A stretch of DNA of 64,000 nt from Micromussa lordhowensis (lineage: Eukaryota > Cnidaria > Anthozoa > Scleractinia > Lobophylliidae), in contig OZ026596.1 in NCBI GenBank assembly GCA_964020085.1, forward strand, positions 12,364,439-12,428,438, in the 5' to 3' direction. Shown piece after piece: positions 22,932-34,088 of this stretch. The notes under the pieces are model-generated. The model was not told the DNA's origin. It saw only the letters and a list, made by a program, of their open reading frames with translations, and searched no databases. The position numbers and the translations under genes were made by a program. Positions within the stretch are counted from its first letter, which is position 1. Every line of letters begins with the position of its first letter.

Positions 22932-23322
22932 ATTGTCCAGATCAAATCGTTAGAACGTTCGCGTTAGAAACTGTTGTCGGTTACTCCACTTTAGATATTA
23001 CATTAGATTGATCGTTTTCCATTGTGAACGATCGGCCACACAAAATTTCATCTTTACGGTAGTTGTTTAAAATCGTAGAATAATAGATTTTGACACTTTT
23101 GTCTGTGCGTTTACACAGCTTTCGTTTGTCATTAATGCAGCCGACCGTGAAATCCACCGCGCGGTTCTCGGAAAACTATAGCGTTCACTATCTCAGCAGC
23201 TGTACATTTCGGAGTTTGAGCTCCCTTTCTGGGTTGTCAGTGTGAAATAGCATCTTCATCGAAAAGTCAAACGAATTTTTTTTCCCGCGTTGTACTATCA
23301 AAGTCTCGGCGTGTAAAATCAC

Positions 23323-23930
23323 TTAGGCAAAACAAAAGACAGTGCCATAAGAACCTTCCCTACTCAGAGACAATTTGAAGAGTTTTGGAACAATCGCAAC
23401 ATTATGATTGACGGTAAACCACTATTTTATAAGGGTTGGTTTAAAAACAATGTTACACGTGTCGAAGACCTCCTTGACGATAACGGTAACTTTTTATACT
23501 TTAATCAATTTTCCGAACAACATATCAACTGAAAACCCCTTTCACTCTCTATTTTGGATTAATCAGCTCTATCTCTACCCAATGGAAATCAGAAATAGCA
23601 AAACAAATAAATTCTTCGCAAACTTCAAACGACAAAAACAAAAATAGCGCAACACAATCTCCACCAAATCTGTATACTCTGCTTTGTTAAAAATGTTTTC
23701 AGTTTACCCCCTACCGCGGAAAAGCAAAATCTTAAGATACGGTTTTACTCAGGAAAACATTCGTAGAGTTTACGAACTGCCGTTCAAAATAAAGAATGAC
23801 GTAAAGATAATGTTTCAATACAAGATTATTCACAATATTCTTGCAACTAATGTTAGTCTCTTTAGAGCCAAAATACGTGATTATGATATATGCCCTCAAT
23901 GTTTTTATATTGCTCTCTAACTTCATCCTT
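23323..23930 (+). pseudogene. L1/Tx1-like LINE fragment, C-terminal end of the RT protein
   Basis: The frame from 23323 encodes FEEFWNNRNIMIDGKPLFYK, then several stops and frame changes. From about 23684 it encodes ELPFKIKNDVKIMFQYKIIH and DYDICPQCF. This is the region between the reverse transcriptase and the C-terminal zinc knuckle of LINE ORF2 proteins. The homologous region, better preserved, lies at 50168-51351. The 5' part and the catalytic motifs are absent. Confidence 0.65.
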
Positions 23931-24767
23931 TTGGAGCTTATTTCAAAACTGGTGGGTTAGTAAAACTAAATTGTCACTTTATCAAACAGTAATATCTTAT
24001 ACGGAATTTTTGAGAATATGGAATACATAAATTCTCTGAGTACTAGGGCATCTAAAAGAAAGTAATGCTGCGGCACATTCTGTTGATAGTGACATATTTT
24101 ACGCAGTGGTTTATCTATCCGCGCGTTCCAAGACTTACAGTAACATTTATTTCTCAAAGTAGTGTCAAATTGTGCTGTGTAACTTAAAATCTGTCCTTGT
24201 ATGTCTCAACTTCATGCATGATGACCCATCGATGGCGAGGTGTGACAAAAAAGCACACGGTGATCTGAACTATGTTTGGACATAAAACGATACACTCAAT
24301 CTCCCCTCCATTAACTATGCCTTTATCAGATCGCGAGAATCGATACATGTGGAAATTGTAGGAGCAGAAATCTAACTTATAAATTCTGTACTGGTACGCA
24401 TCAAATGTCTCTAGAATATTGACAGATTGTGCCGAGGACGCGTCCATCGCGATGTGTGAAAATGCTAACAACAATTGAGCTTTAATTCATGTTTGGATGA
24501 ATAGATCGCAGCATATATGAAATTAGCGTGTTGTACGGTTTTCGTTTTTTTAATTATTCTACAAGCTTTAGTGACGACGATTACTCTTCATTCACGAATT
24601 CGACCAAGGAAGCGAGACTGCTAAGAAATGAAGAAGTTTAAGTTGTCACAATTAATCATCCAGATCTACAAACTTTCAATTACTGCATTAAGGACAAAAG
24701 CAAGAGTTGTGAAAGTCGAGCACGATCTCCTTCACATCGTTTCACAGAGCAAAACAAACCACTAATC

Positions 24768-25934
24768 CAACCTCGTTCCCAGGCTCTCTCCTCTGCCTCC
24801 TTAAAGACCCTGGTTGCGGCTGATCACGTGACCACCCAGAATCTGGGTGGTAAAAAATCTTTTGGGCGGGAGGGGTGGCAGAGTGCTTTGATTGTTGCTG
24901 TGGCAAACTTTGTGGGTTTCAAAACCTCGAGCAGTCGCTAAAAAACTACCCGCTCTATCGGGTTCGAAGTTGGATTTTGCCGATGAATAAGGCAACATTA
25001 TTTCTGCCGTCTTCAAAATATAGAAGACTTTCGTTCACAAAGAAATTCGGCAGCCAAATGGAGCGCAAAATTTCCGACGGTTATCACATGTAAAACGTCA
25101 CGTACCGAATCGAAGTGAGACCAGTGGATCAGTCTCTTGAATCTTTGTGTTCGGAGGTAATTTATTTTCTTCTTTGTGCGGTAATTTGGATTTAAAGAGT
25201 ATTTCTGTCACATGGCCGATTAGCCGAGCTGACTTGCATTTGGTTTAACGCAATGCAAAATGATTTGCAGTTTTGTTGACCACGCTTATATTTCATCTGC
25301 ATCAGGTTTATGTAAGTTTATATTTAGGCAGACGTTTAAACACGATTCCTTGACATAGTCAAGAATTATGTTTTGCAAAATAGTAAATAAAACATCGTTT
25401 TATATAGCGAACAATGTGCCATGAGGTTAATTCAGGCAACATGCTATGAAGGAGTTTACGCTTTAATAGACCAATTTCGATATATTAAAATTCAGTCTCA
25501 AACAATAGACCTCAGAACGAGGCTCTTGGGAATAAACCCCACAAACTCTGTAGTTATTCCCACAAGCCTCGTACTGAGGTCTATTGTTTAAGGCTGAATT
25601 TTAATATATCGAAATTGGTCTATTCGACCGGCTGGAATTGAAACAAAGAGTGATACTTCAATAAGCTGGATACATACAAATATATTTCGTTTGTCCTGTA
25701 TGAAGCTTGGAATAGGACTGAAGAATTTCAAAGGTGTATTTGCCAGTGTGTAGTTTAATATAGCGACCAGTGATCGCCTTTCTTTCGCTTCAGTTGATAT
25801 CGACAAAAATTATTTGTTGACTCCACCCTGGTGAAAAAGTTTGTGTCACAGGTGGTCACGTGACCAGCCGCAACCAGGGTCTTTCTCCCAACGACAAAGG
25901 GAGGCAGAGGAGAGAGAGCCTGGGAACGAGGTTG
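24768..25934. mobile_element. MULE-like non-autonomous element with 9-bp target duplication
   Basis: CCACTAATC occurs immediately outside both ends (24759-24767 and 25935-25943). The ends are inverted over about 90 bp. The left starts CAACCTCGTTCCCAGGCTCT and ends with a GGTTGCGGCTGATCACGTGACC block; the right mirrors it. A 9-bp duplication with long terminal repeats is characteristic of Mutator-like elements. No transposase frame is seen. A palindromic MITE is nested at 25465-25624. Confidence 0.75.
25465..25624. mobile_element. Palindromic MITE nested in the MULE-like element
   Basis: The 160 bp form a nearly perfect hairpin. The outer arms are AATAGACCAATTTCGATATA and its complement. A second arm pair contains CAATAGACCTCAG(A/T)ACGAGGCT. 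The loop is around 25540. It would fold strongly as RNA or as single-stranded DNA. Confidence 0.75.
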
Positions 25935-26544
25935 CCACTAATCTTTCTCACTGAAATCTACGCGAATTAAGACGACGGCTCGACGGTGTGACATCCTCGT
26001 GTTGTTCGTGGCGCAATGCACTCTGCTAAAAATTGACGCAGTGAACTCTGGTTAAATGCAATGCATTCTGGTAGAAAGTGACGAATTCGAGAATTCATAT
26101 CCCCTTCTATATATTCTTCTCAAATCCTGTTTATGTTGCTGCTCGCTCGCTACGCTCGCTGCGCAGCAATAATTGCTGCTTGCACGAAAAAAAAGCTTTG
26201 TTTTGACAGCTTCCTAGCACTCTTAAAGGAATAAATTAATATACAGCGAGAAATTGCTATAGCAAACAACAAAATTACGATATTTAATAAAACATATGAA
26301 AAGTTTTTGTAAAAAAAATGAACGGTTTCTTTAAACAGCCACGACAATATTCAAACCCTCTACCATCCCTGAGTCTCTCATCTTTCGCCCCTTGGAGCGG
26401 TAAGATGAGAGACCCTTTGAACGAGGTTGACCCCATACCACACACTCTGGCGATATATATTTACGAGTGATACTCTTACGCAGCTTTTGTTTTCATGCAT
26501 TTTCTCAACCAATCAACTACCCCAGAGAAAGTACAGTGCAGCAT

Positions 26545-27720
26545 ACAATAACAACAACAACAACAACAACATCTTTATTTCTTACATTAAGTATACAAAT
26601 ATCATACCACCTGCAATAGCAAGGCTAATCGAGGCAGGTGGTGTGTGGACGGCTTAAGGTTTATTACAATAGTTGAAGTGAAAAAAAAAGAGTACCATAA
26701 TTATAATAAAAAGGGTCAGTCACGAGAGAAATTGAGATAAGAAAATCGAGGTAGCTATTTAGACAAGCGGGGGCTAATATTTTTTAAAATCGGAGATTAT
26801 CGTATTTAGGTCAGCATATCTATCCTAAACTTCAAATATTTTCAACAGAATTGCATGAACTTTTTCCTTAAAGAGAGATTTAGAAGAATTTCATAAATTT
26901 TCAGGTATACTATTCCAAATTTTGGCTCCCATAATAGAGAACGAATCATTTTTCTGATTTAGTCTAGAGTGGCTAATGTGATAATTTCCAGAAGAGGAGG
27001 AGCGAATACTGTAAGAGTGGATTTGTTGAGTAGGAATAAAGAGATGTGAAATATTATGAGGGGCAGTGTTATTGTAAACATCAAACATTAACATCGAAGA
27101 AAGCTAAATATAGAGCATTGTAATAGGCGTAATATTAGAGTGAAGAAAGTAAGGGACGGCATGGGAGCGGAAAGGTGCGAAGTTAGCTCTCTTTTGTAAT
27201 CTATTTTGCAGCCTGGCCCCAGGCAACGAGGCCATAAGAAAGATAAGGGAAGATTAATGAATTGTAAATCCCGAAAAGTGTTTTGGGAGGAACAAAATGT
27301 CTTAATTTAGATAATATCCCGATGTTTCTACTAATTTTTAGCACAACACAGTTAATATGATGTTCCCACTAAAGATGGTTGTCAATCATGACCCCTAGAT
27401 ATTTGACCTATTCTTTACGTTCAAGATTAAGATATTTATCTACACGGCTATCAAGAATTTTAATATTGACGTCGTAATTTAATTGCTTCTGGTAAAGATG
27501 AAAAATTATATAGTTAGTTTTCTTGACATAAAGTGATAGTTTATTTGCAGTTAGCCAATCGACAATTTTAAGTCAACATTCATTACAGTTTCAAGGGATC
27601 TCAGATTTTTATTTGCATACAAAAGGTGGTGTCATCCGCGAATAAAAAGAATTCCAATTCGTTTGATGCTTTATATATATCATTTACATAAATGAGAAAG
27701 AGCAAAGGCCCTAGCATATA
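26545..27720 (-). pseudogene. CR1/L2-like LINE, 5'-truncated
   Basis: Read on the minus strand, the copy opens at about 27720 with LGPLLFLIYVNDIYKASNEL and the reverse transcriptase motif FADDTTF. Thumb-region sequence (VKYLGVMIDNHL, then ISRNIGILSKLRHF and PPKTLFGIYNSLIFPYLSYG) follows, and it ends with FSIMGAKIWNSIPENL. Several stops interrupt it. The 3' end is a short untranslated part with an ACCACCTGC/GCAGGTGGT hairpin and a (TTG)n tail at 26549-26570. Fingers, palm motif A and the endonuclease are missing, as in a 5'-truncated insertion. Confidence 0.8.
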
Positions 27721-27784
27721 ATTCAATTCAAGCACGCGAAAGTACTAATACGGTTTGAGCTTGACAATTTATTGATAAGCGACA

Positions 27785-27950
27785 CCGTAATCTCGTAAGC
27801 ATCACAACTAACAAGTTGAGATTTCATTGTTTTGTAACGGACAATCGATTGGCTGAATTTGAAAGTGTTGGAATCTATTGTTTCAGTTCGTTCATTTGAT
27901 TGGTTTTCATTGTCTGGGTGGCCCCGGTTTCAGTAAACGCAATGTAAAAA
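27785..27950 (-). repeat. Interspersed repeat copy B
   Basis: This is the reverse-complement partner of the copy at 22735-22931. Shared segments include ATTGGTTTTCATTGTCTGGG and CAACTTGTT(A/C)GTTGTGATGC in complement. The two copies face each other across 5 kb of nested transposons. Confidence 0.6.
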
Positions 27951-28313
27951 AAAATTTCCACGTTTCATTCATTGGGTAGTTTTTTTTCTTTTTTCACCGT
28001 ACTAATTGGTGCGCAGATTTCCCCGTCGTGCAGTTTATGAAATTCACATAATTCACATATAGCCGAGTAAAGACTTGTAAATCAGCTGAAAAAAGACTGT
28101 ACGAGAAACTTACTGCTATTGCTATTTTGCTCCGACTCCACAGAAACAGATTAATTAGAGGTGTGAAAATAGCTGCGATCGGCGTGAATCTCTCCCCTGA
28201 ACGGAGAGAATTAACTGAATATGGAACGAAGAAGTTTGCTGTCTTGTCCCGGCTTTGAATAAAACGTGATTTCAATACGAAAAAGACTGATTGGTTCCTT
28301 TCTACACTTGCAG

Positions 28314-29148
28314 GGCTTGTCAATGTGGACATAACAGTCAGCACAAGTAAGCTGAAGGACACCAAACAATTTTACACGAAATACTTGAAGTTTGAAGTGG
28401 TAAAGGAAACCCCTGGATTTCTTTCTTTGTCACCCGGACCAGGTAGGCACTGAAACATCATCCAGTCATGTGACTAGACCATAACAAGGACGTACTTATT
28501 CTTGTTATTATTCACTGACTCGCCGCCCCCCCTCTTGTATGGCGGCAGGGAAACGAATATCAATCATTTGAAACTGGTCAAAACGCTGTAAGTAATGCTT
28601 GGGGTGACACCGTCTATTCTGAGCAGGATTTCAGGGCCAGAGATTAGGTAATGAGCTTCAGTGTTGCTGATAAAATGCGGTTCTTCGTGTGACAACATGC
28701 ACGGGAAAAGCCTGCGTGAGTGAACGAGCTCATATGTCCTCTAATATGTATATTGATGTTCAAGATTAGCCAATAACAGAGCTAAAGGTTTGGTACACTG
28801 TCACATTGTTAACAACCATTCGATTTTTGTTTTACTACAGGAATAGCTTTTCTTGATTTCGTCGTGGAGGGTGCGGAACATGCATGCGCCAGACCACAGC
28901 TGGCCAAGGAATTCGCGGGAAAAGGCATGTTCCTCACATACAACTTAGGAGACGTGGATGCTGCTTGTGAAGAGTTTAACAAGTCCGGCTATCCAATGGC
29001 CATGCCAATCAAAACTGAACCCTGGTTTGAACGTCACTGTTACGTCATAGATCCGAATGGAATACCGCTGAATCTGGCGCACTGGAACGAAACTCCAGCT
29101 GAACCTAAGGGTGAAGTAATTACGTTTTACGATCCGGTGTTAGATTGA
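28314..29148 (+). CDS. Glyoxalase/VOC-superfamily protein (gene 1, first exon not found)
   Basis: Two exons, 28314-28442 and 28841-29148, join in phase 1 and end at TGA. They encode about 145 residues. The first opens with a βαβββ-type module (VNVDITVSTSKLKDTKQFYT, then LSLSPGPG). The second gives IAFLDFVVEG, LGDVDAACEEFNKSGYP, and the C-terminal strand pattern CYVIDPNGIPLNLAHW typical of glyoxalase/bleomycin-resistance/dioxygenase proteins. The acceptor at 28313 requires an upstream exon with the start codon. I did not find it; the neighbouring gene 2 has such an exon. The length fits a single paired VOC domain. The substrate cannot be told. Confidence 0.75.
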
Positions 29149-29388
29149 GGGCCGTAAAATCTAAACCAAAGTTATCACCCCATCGAACCAATCAAAGCTC
29201 GAAGTATATACGAGTAATTGGCGCGAAGAGCGGGGAAGCGTGTGCTACAAGTCGCGATAGGTTTTGGTTTCTGATTGGTTGAGAAAGTGGCACGCGTTTT
29301 TTAAACCAATCACCAAGCGTAAAAAATTATGTTCGACGCACAAGTGTGAGAATCACTCTCTGTGAATTTTTCATTTCTACTTTGTCAT

Positions 29389-32150
29389 ATGGAGGAAACT
29401 GGATTTAACAGAATCGAAATCTCGCCTCGTGAATACAAATCAAAAGGCACTCATGTAAGTAAGTTGTGATTCATCACACAAAAAGAATGAGAAAGATCGA
29501 CCTGGTTAAACAAGAAGAAGTAAATTAACACATTTCTTTTCCCGTATAATATCAGGTGTTAGCAGTATGGCACTTTATTACACCTCCCATGATTTACAAG
29601 AACTACAAACCTGGTACAGCGAACACTTGAACATGACAGTAGAGAGAGATGTGGACTGGATCGGCTGGGTGATAACGCTGACCGCTGCTAATGGCACTGT
29701 GGAGTTTCGTCCTTTCCAGCCTCGGAACATGACTTATAACCCAGCGTCTTTCATTCCTCATCTGCTGGAGGAGTTTGATGGACATGGTCTGTCATACACT
29801 TTTAACTTTAACACCCCGAGTGAGGTTGACAGGTAAGATTCATGACTGAGAGGCGTCGCATCTGTCTGGTCTCTATAGCGCCAAGTTCTTTCTTCCACTA
29901 TACCCCAACATACCATATTATGTAATGTGTCGAATTATTGTCGCATTTCAATTGGTTCTTACTTATAAACAATTGTAGGACAGACATTAATTAACATTAA
30001 TAGTCTTACTTTGATGTGAGGTACATATGAAATAATTCATATATGAACTGCGGTTGTAGATGAAAGTGAAGAATGATCATCGCAGTATATTTCCAATTTA
30101 AGCAATTGGAAAGAAGAAGCCTGAAAAAAATCAGGGCTTTAACGGGATTCGAACCCTTGACCTCCGCGATACAGGTGCGATGCTCTACCAACTAAAGGCA
30201 TGTTTTTTTTCAGGCTTCTTCTTTCAAATTGCTTAAATTGGAAATATACTGCATATTCAAGTTACATTACTAGCATTGTCACGATGAGCCAATAGTCACT
30301 TGCCAACTTTGTATATATCCGTTATTCAACTGGCGCCTATACATAGTGAGGTCAGAAGAAGGTTAAAACAATAAAACCACTTACACCATCAGCCTGAAAA
30401 GTGAGTGACGCTGCCTCTACAGAGAGGATACTGCTTCACGAGAAGTTCTGAATACACTAATTTGACCGGAAAATGTGGTCGTTCGTGAGCCGAGATAGTC
30501 TCACAGACTTGGACTCTTCCAACTAATAATTACAAACAATTGAACTAACAGGAATTCTCAATCCCATGCCTAGCAGGAGTATCTAGGGAAAGGTGCTAAT
30601 ATCGGATTATTTAGTAATTACCTGCCACAAAACCTGGAACTGATTAATAGCTTCTGTCCTGGTTTTATTAAACACGAAACAACAACATCATGATATTACT
30701 GTAAGGAGAAACGTAAAATCGGAAAACAATCCGAGTCCCAGATGCATGACATGTGAACCCACGACCCTACATGATCTAGTCGGATGCTCTAACCACTGAG
30801 CTACTGGAGACTCTATGGTGAGCAAGGGTCAATTTGTGGGTCTGGACTGGAACCGCATCTCGCGGCTACACAGCCAAGTAATGAATGCCTAGTAAAAAAT
30901 GAAATTATCATATTTAACCGTCGAATTTCGCAGATGCCAAGATCTGTTCAGTGCGTCTATCGGTCTAAGAACTTGCTCAAGCTTAATTTATAATGCCAGC
31001 GTTCAATTCCAAAAGAAAACACGAAAAATAAGCCGCCGTCGCTCACGTTCTCCAAAATACCCAGAACGTTGTCGTTTTGGAGAAGACGGCTAAGAAATGT
31101 ACAAAGAATTATAACGCACGTGCACAGCTATTGTTCTGCTCATTAAGCCTTTTGTTTTGTGGCGTTCTCGTTGCCGTTGCCGTCGTGGTTTGCTTAAGGC
31201 CCCTGGGCACATATGATGCAGCCAACCAACCTCCAAAGTGAATATATTAAAGACGAAACAACAACAAGATATTAAATGTAAGGTGAAACGTAAACTCGGA
31301 ACAAAACATCCGAGTCTAAGATGGAATTTCAACCCACGACCAGGTTTTGATTTCAGGTTTTGCGCCTGAAATTTTGTTCTACGTATCAGTACTGAAACTC
31401 ACTTGCTAGCTACGTTGAATCTATGAGATCATGTAACGCCGAGCAGGTGAGGTCAGCGTAGTTTGGATTGTACCTCAACCACCCTTTAAGCTTCTGTTCT
31501 TGCATTTACAAGTGTCTTAAGGACGTTCGCGCGCAGAAACTTCCCACACACAGATTTTTTTAAAACTTTGACTGACGGTAGAAAATGATAATATTAGATA
31601 AAAAACGTAAAAAAAATCGGGGGTCACCGAATTCGTTTTCAAGATAAAGCGTAGCTCAGACCATAGCATTTCTACGATTATCAGTCATTCGAGGCGATTC
31701 TGGCCGGATTCATTACTATCGGCATATATTTAAGTTGAAGAATCATCTCTAAGCTATGAGTGTTTAACACGGCTTATATAGGCCTAATTGATAGATCTTT
31801 GCTACATATGTCATTAAATCAGCTAGAATTAGCCTTAAAAAAGACAACTTCTAAATCACACACACACCTGTCTCCATGTACCAATTCGACCCTTTTTTAA
31901 TAGTATATGAAAAATAATTACAACTTCCCACACACAGGTTTTTTTGTTTTTTAGTATAATGTAGAGAGTTAAAAAAGAAAGTGATCTGCCAAAAAAAAAG
32001 TGGGGGTCACCGAGCTTCCAACAAAAATATTCGCACACCAAGTTAACGCAAAGGTCATCAGCTCTATATTTTGTTAAGTTTTCGACTCGGTGCGCGCGCT
32101 TGAAAATGACGTAGCACGCGCGTGACCAATGAATAGCGTGCGCACTAGAG

Positions 32151-32184
<34 letters not shown>

Positions 32185-32839
32185 ACATTTCATTTGTTAT
32201 CAACACCTGGTGATTGGCTAGTCCTATACACGGTTGAACCGGACCCAGGAGGGAGAGGAAAGATGTGGTCGCGGTGGTAAGGGAGTCAGAGTAGACTTTC
32301 TAAGCCCTTTCCAGTGATTCTTCCCTGGCCTGTAGATTTGGCTTACGCTCGCAACACTGGGTCACTCGGACATTGTACCGATCTCGCTTCGCACGAGGGA
32401 GATGAATAAGTGAAGGATTAAGCAAAGGTCGACTTGTGGAAAGTCTAGGGGGGAAGGTCTAGGGGGAAGGGGAGGTGGCTGCAGCGTCCTGAGCATGCGT
32501 TCTTCTCCCGCCTGGGTTCAAGTATATATATATAGTGGGAAAGGGAGAGTTCAAGGACTGGACTAGTTCTTGGTATGATTGCGTTACAGGTGGTGTCATT
32601 ATCTTCAAAGCCGTAATCTCCCCTTGATGCGTCCGTTAGGCTCTGTAGGAGGTCACAGGAGGTGTGCAGTGGACGACCCCAATGGCGTGATCATTAACAT
32701 CGCTACCCCCGGTTGGAATGAGTACGAGGAGGAGGTTAACTGTCCCCAACCTACCGCCAAGGCTGCTCGGAACGTGGAGAGAGCCTGGGTGATATCTGTG
32801 ACTACAGTTCTTGTAATGCCAGTCTGGTCTCTGCTGTAG
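29389..32839 (+). CDS. Glyoxalase/VOC-superfamily protein (gene 2)
   Basis: Exons 29389-29458, 29556-29832 and 32590-32839 join in phases 1 and 2 and give about 198 residues. Exon 1 supplies the ATG and a short polar leader. Exon 2 encodes ALYYTSHDLQELQTWYSEHL and VEFRPFQPRNMTY. Exon 3 encodes WCHYLQSRNLPLMRPLGSVG, then the family's C-terminal DPNGVIINIATPGWNEYEEE. An AATAAA signal follows at 32979. The last 30 residues are not recognisable as VOC and may include read-through of a changed end. Intron 2 is 2.76 kb and carries SINEs, a tRNA-like hairpin and a TTAA MITE. The exon pattern parallels gene 1, so the two are probably tandem duplicates. Confidence 0.7.
30082..30252. repeat. Long hairpin enclosing a tRNA-Thr-like sequence
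   Basis: The arms 30082-30130 and 30202-30252 are inverted copies of about 50 bp. The left runs GCAGTATATTTCCAATTTAAGC... and ends in GAAGCCTGAAAAAAA. The loop, read on the minus strand, resembles a tRNA. It has a TGGTAGAGC A-box end, a TGT anticodon position, GGTTCGAATCC as B box and TAAAGCC as the acceptor 3' side. The 5' half of the D arm is deleted (about 8 nt) and position 33 is C, not T, so function as a tRNA is unlikely. Confidence 0.75.
30660..30835 (-). repeat. tRNA-derived SINE, full head
   Basis: On the minus strand CCAGTAGCTCAGTGGTTAGA forms a clean A box, and GTGGGTTCACATG stands in the B-box position. The tail contains TAAAATCGG...TTGTTTCGTG in complement. A second copy of the tail lies at 31245-31345. 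Confidence 0.7.
31245..31360 (-). repeat. SINE copy, tail and partial head
   Basis: This copy matches the 30660 SINE through the (A)GACGAAACAACAACA and GTAAGGTGAAACGTAAA(C)TCGG segments up to ACCCACGACC, where the head breaks off. It is the same orientation and family as its neighbour 500 bp away. Confidence 0.6.
31517..32183. mobile_element. piggyBac-like MITE (TTAA-flanked)
   Basis: TTAA occurs at both borders (31517-31520 and 32180-32183) with terminal repeats GGACGTTCGCGC and GCGCGAACGTCC. Inside, a segment of about 100 bp is present twice in direct order; both copies hold ACTTCCCACACACAG and GGGGGTCACCGA (31540-31640 and 31922-32015). It lies in the last intron of VOC gene 2. The TTAA target implies mobilisation by a piggyBac-type transposase. 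Confidence 0.75.
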
Positions 32840-32984
32840 TTCAACTACGCTCCTGTAAACCGCATCTTGTTGTAGTATTATGCTAGACTGTAGATTCAAG
32901 ATAGAAAAAAACATATTACTCAGTTAGCGATTCCTCGGTAGTATTTAGATGTTAACGAAAGAGTGAAAAGGTGTTAAGAATAAA

Positions 32985-33962
32985 GCGTGCTAATCCGAAA
33001 AAGAAGCAGTCTTGTTAGCTAACTTTCCCCTTACTGAAGAACTCCATTTGAGCATGATCGTGCTTGATACCCAAAGAGTCATTCAGTACTGAGTCTGCCA
33101 GCAGTCTCTTCTCTTCAATTTCCTTCCCCGCGACTGAAGAGCCTGCTCGAGGCTATTACTGAGTAACCAAGCCAATGCAATATGTTAGCTGACATTTGTT
33201 TTACTGCCGGTTTGGTACCTCTCGTCAGACGATTCTTCGCCGGGTTCTTTGAACAATAAACAACAAGCAATGAATCTTGCTGCTCTTCCTGAATGGCATT
33301 CTGGACTTCTTCCAGTTTACCCTAACAATATGCTCGTATACACATCTACACTCCAAGGGTCAGACAGCCACTATAAGAGTGAAATGTGTTTTCTCGACAC
33401 AAATATCTCGGAAGAGCTCGAATTCGAACCTCGGCCTTAATTTGGACGCTAATACCATCCATTGGCGCACCAGGTCTCTTCAGCGATTCCAACTGCCTTG
33501 AGAGTTGACAAAGCATAAAACACAAGTCAAAATACTACCTGAGTAAACCTCTCTCTAACATATTTACACACATAAAATACTTTTTCTACCTGATCGTTGC
33601 TTCATACATGTGTTGTTACATGTAACACTGTTTGGGGGAAGTTCTAGTCGACGCACGAGCGGGACGCGAGTGGGTTCAGCAGTGTTCCTAGACCTCACAA
33701 GTGCATTATTTTTTTAGAAAACGTAGGAACACCATCTGTATAACATGAAAAAACGGAACTATTTATAGCTGCGAAGGGACGGCGATAGCGCTGGCAACAT
33801 AACATCCAGGACATACGTACACTATAGTTTTCAGCCGTGCCTCTACAGTCGAACCCCTCCGTACTGTGGCCGTTATGGAGAGATGAGAGTGTAAATCTAA
33901 TATAACACTTGTTTGCTTTCGGGGTACAACATTTCTATTTTTAAAACTGCTTCTTGTAGCAA
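32985..33962. other. Intergenic stretch, nothing supported
   Basis: Between the polyadenylation signal of VOC gene 2 and the MITE at 33963 I see no exon, RNA gene or complete repeat. Confidence 0.5.
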
Positions 33963-34088
33963 TAGGCCCTTTGCAGCTGTGGTCACGTGACCAAATTTTT
34001 CCTAGAAAATTTTTATATTCGCTACTTGCACATGACCCATAATCCCTTGCGTTTTTGGGGGGTAACCAGTAGAAGAAATGTATGGTAT

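Noticed and set aside
30006..30191. Minus-strand open frame
   Set aside because: It is a translation of the tRNA-like loop and hairpin arm.
32579..32589. Start of VOC gene 2 exon 3 as an independent start codon
   Set aside because: The frame begins with TTG, and a splice acceptor at 32588-32589 fits the phase of exon 2.
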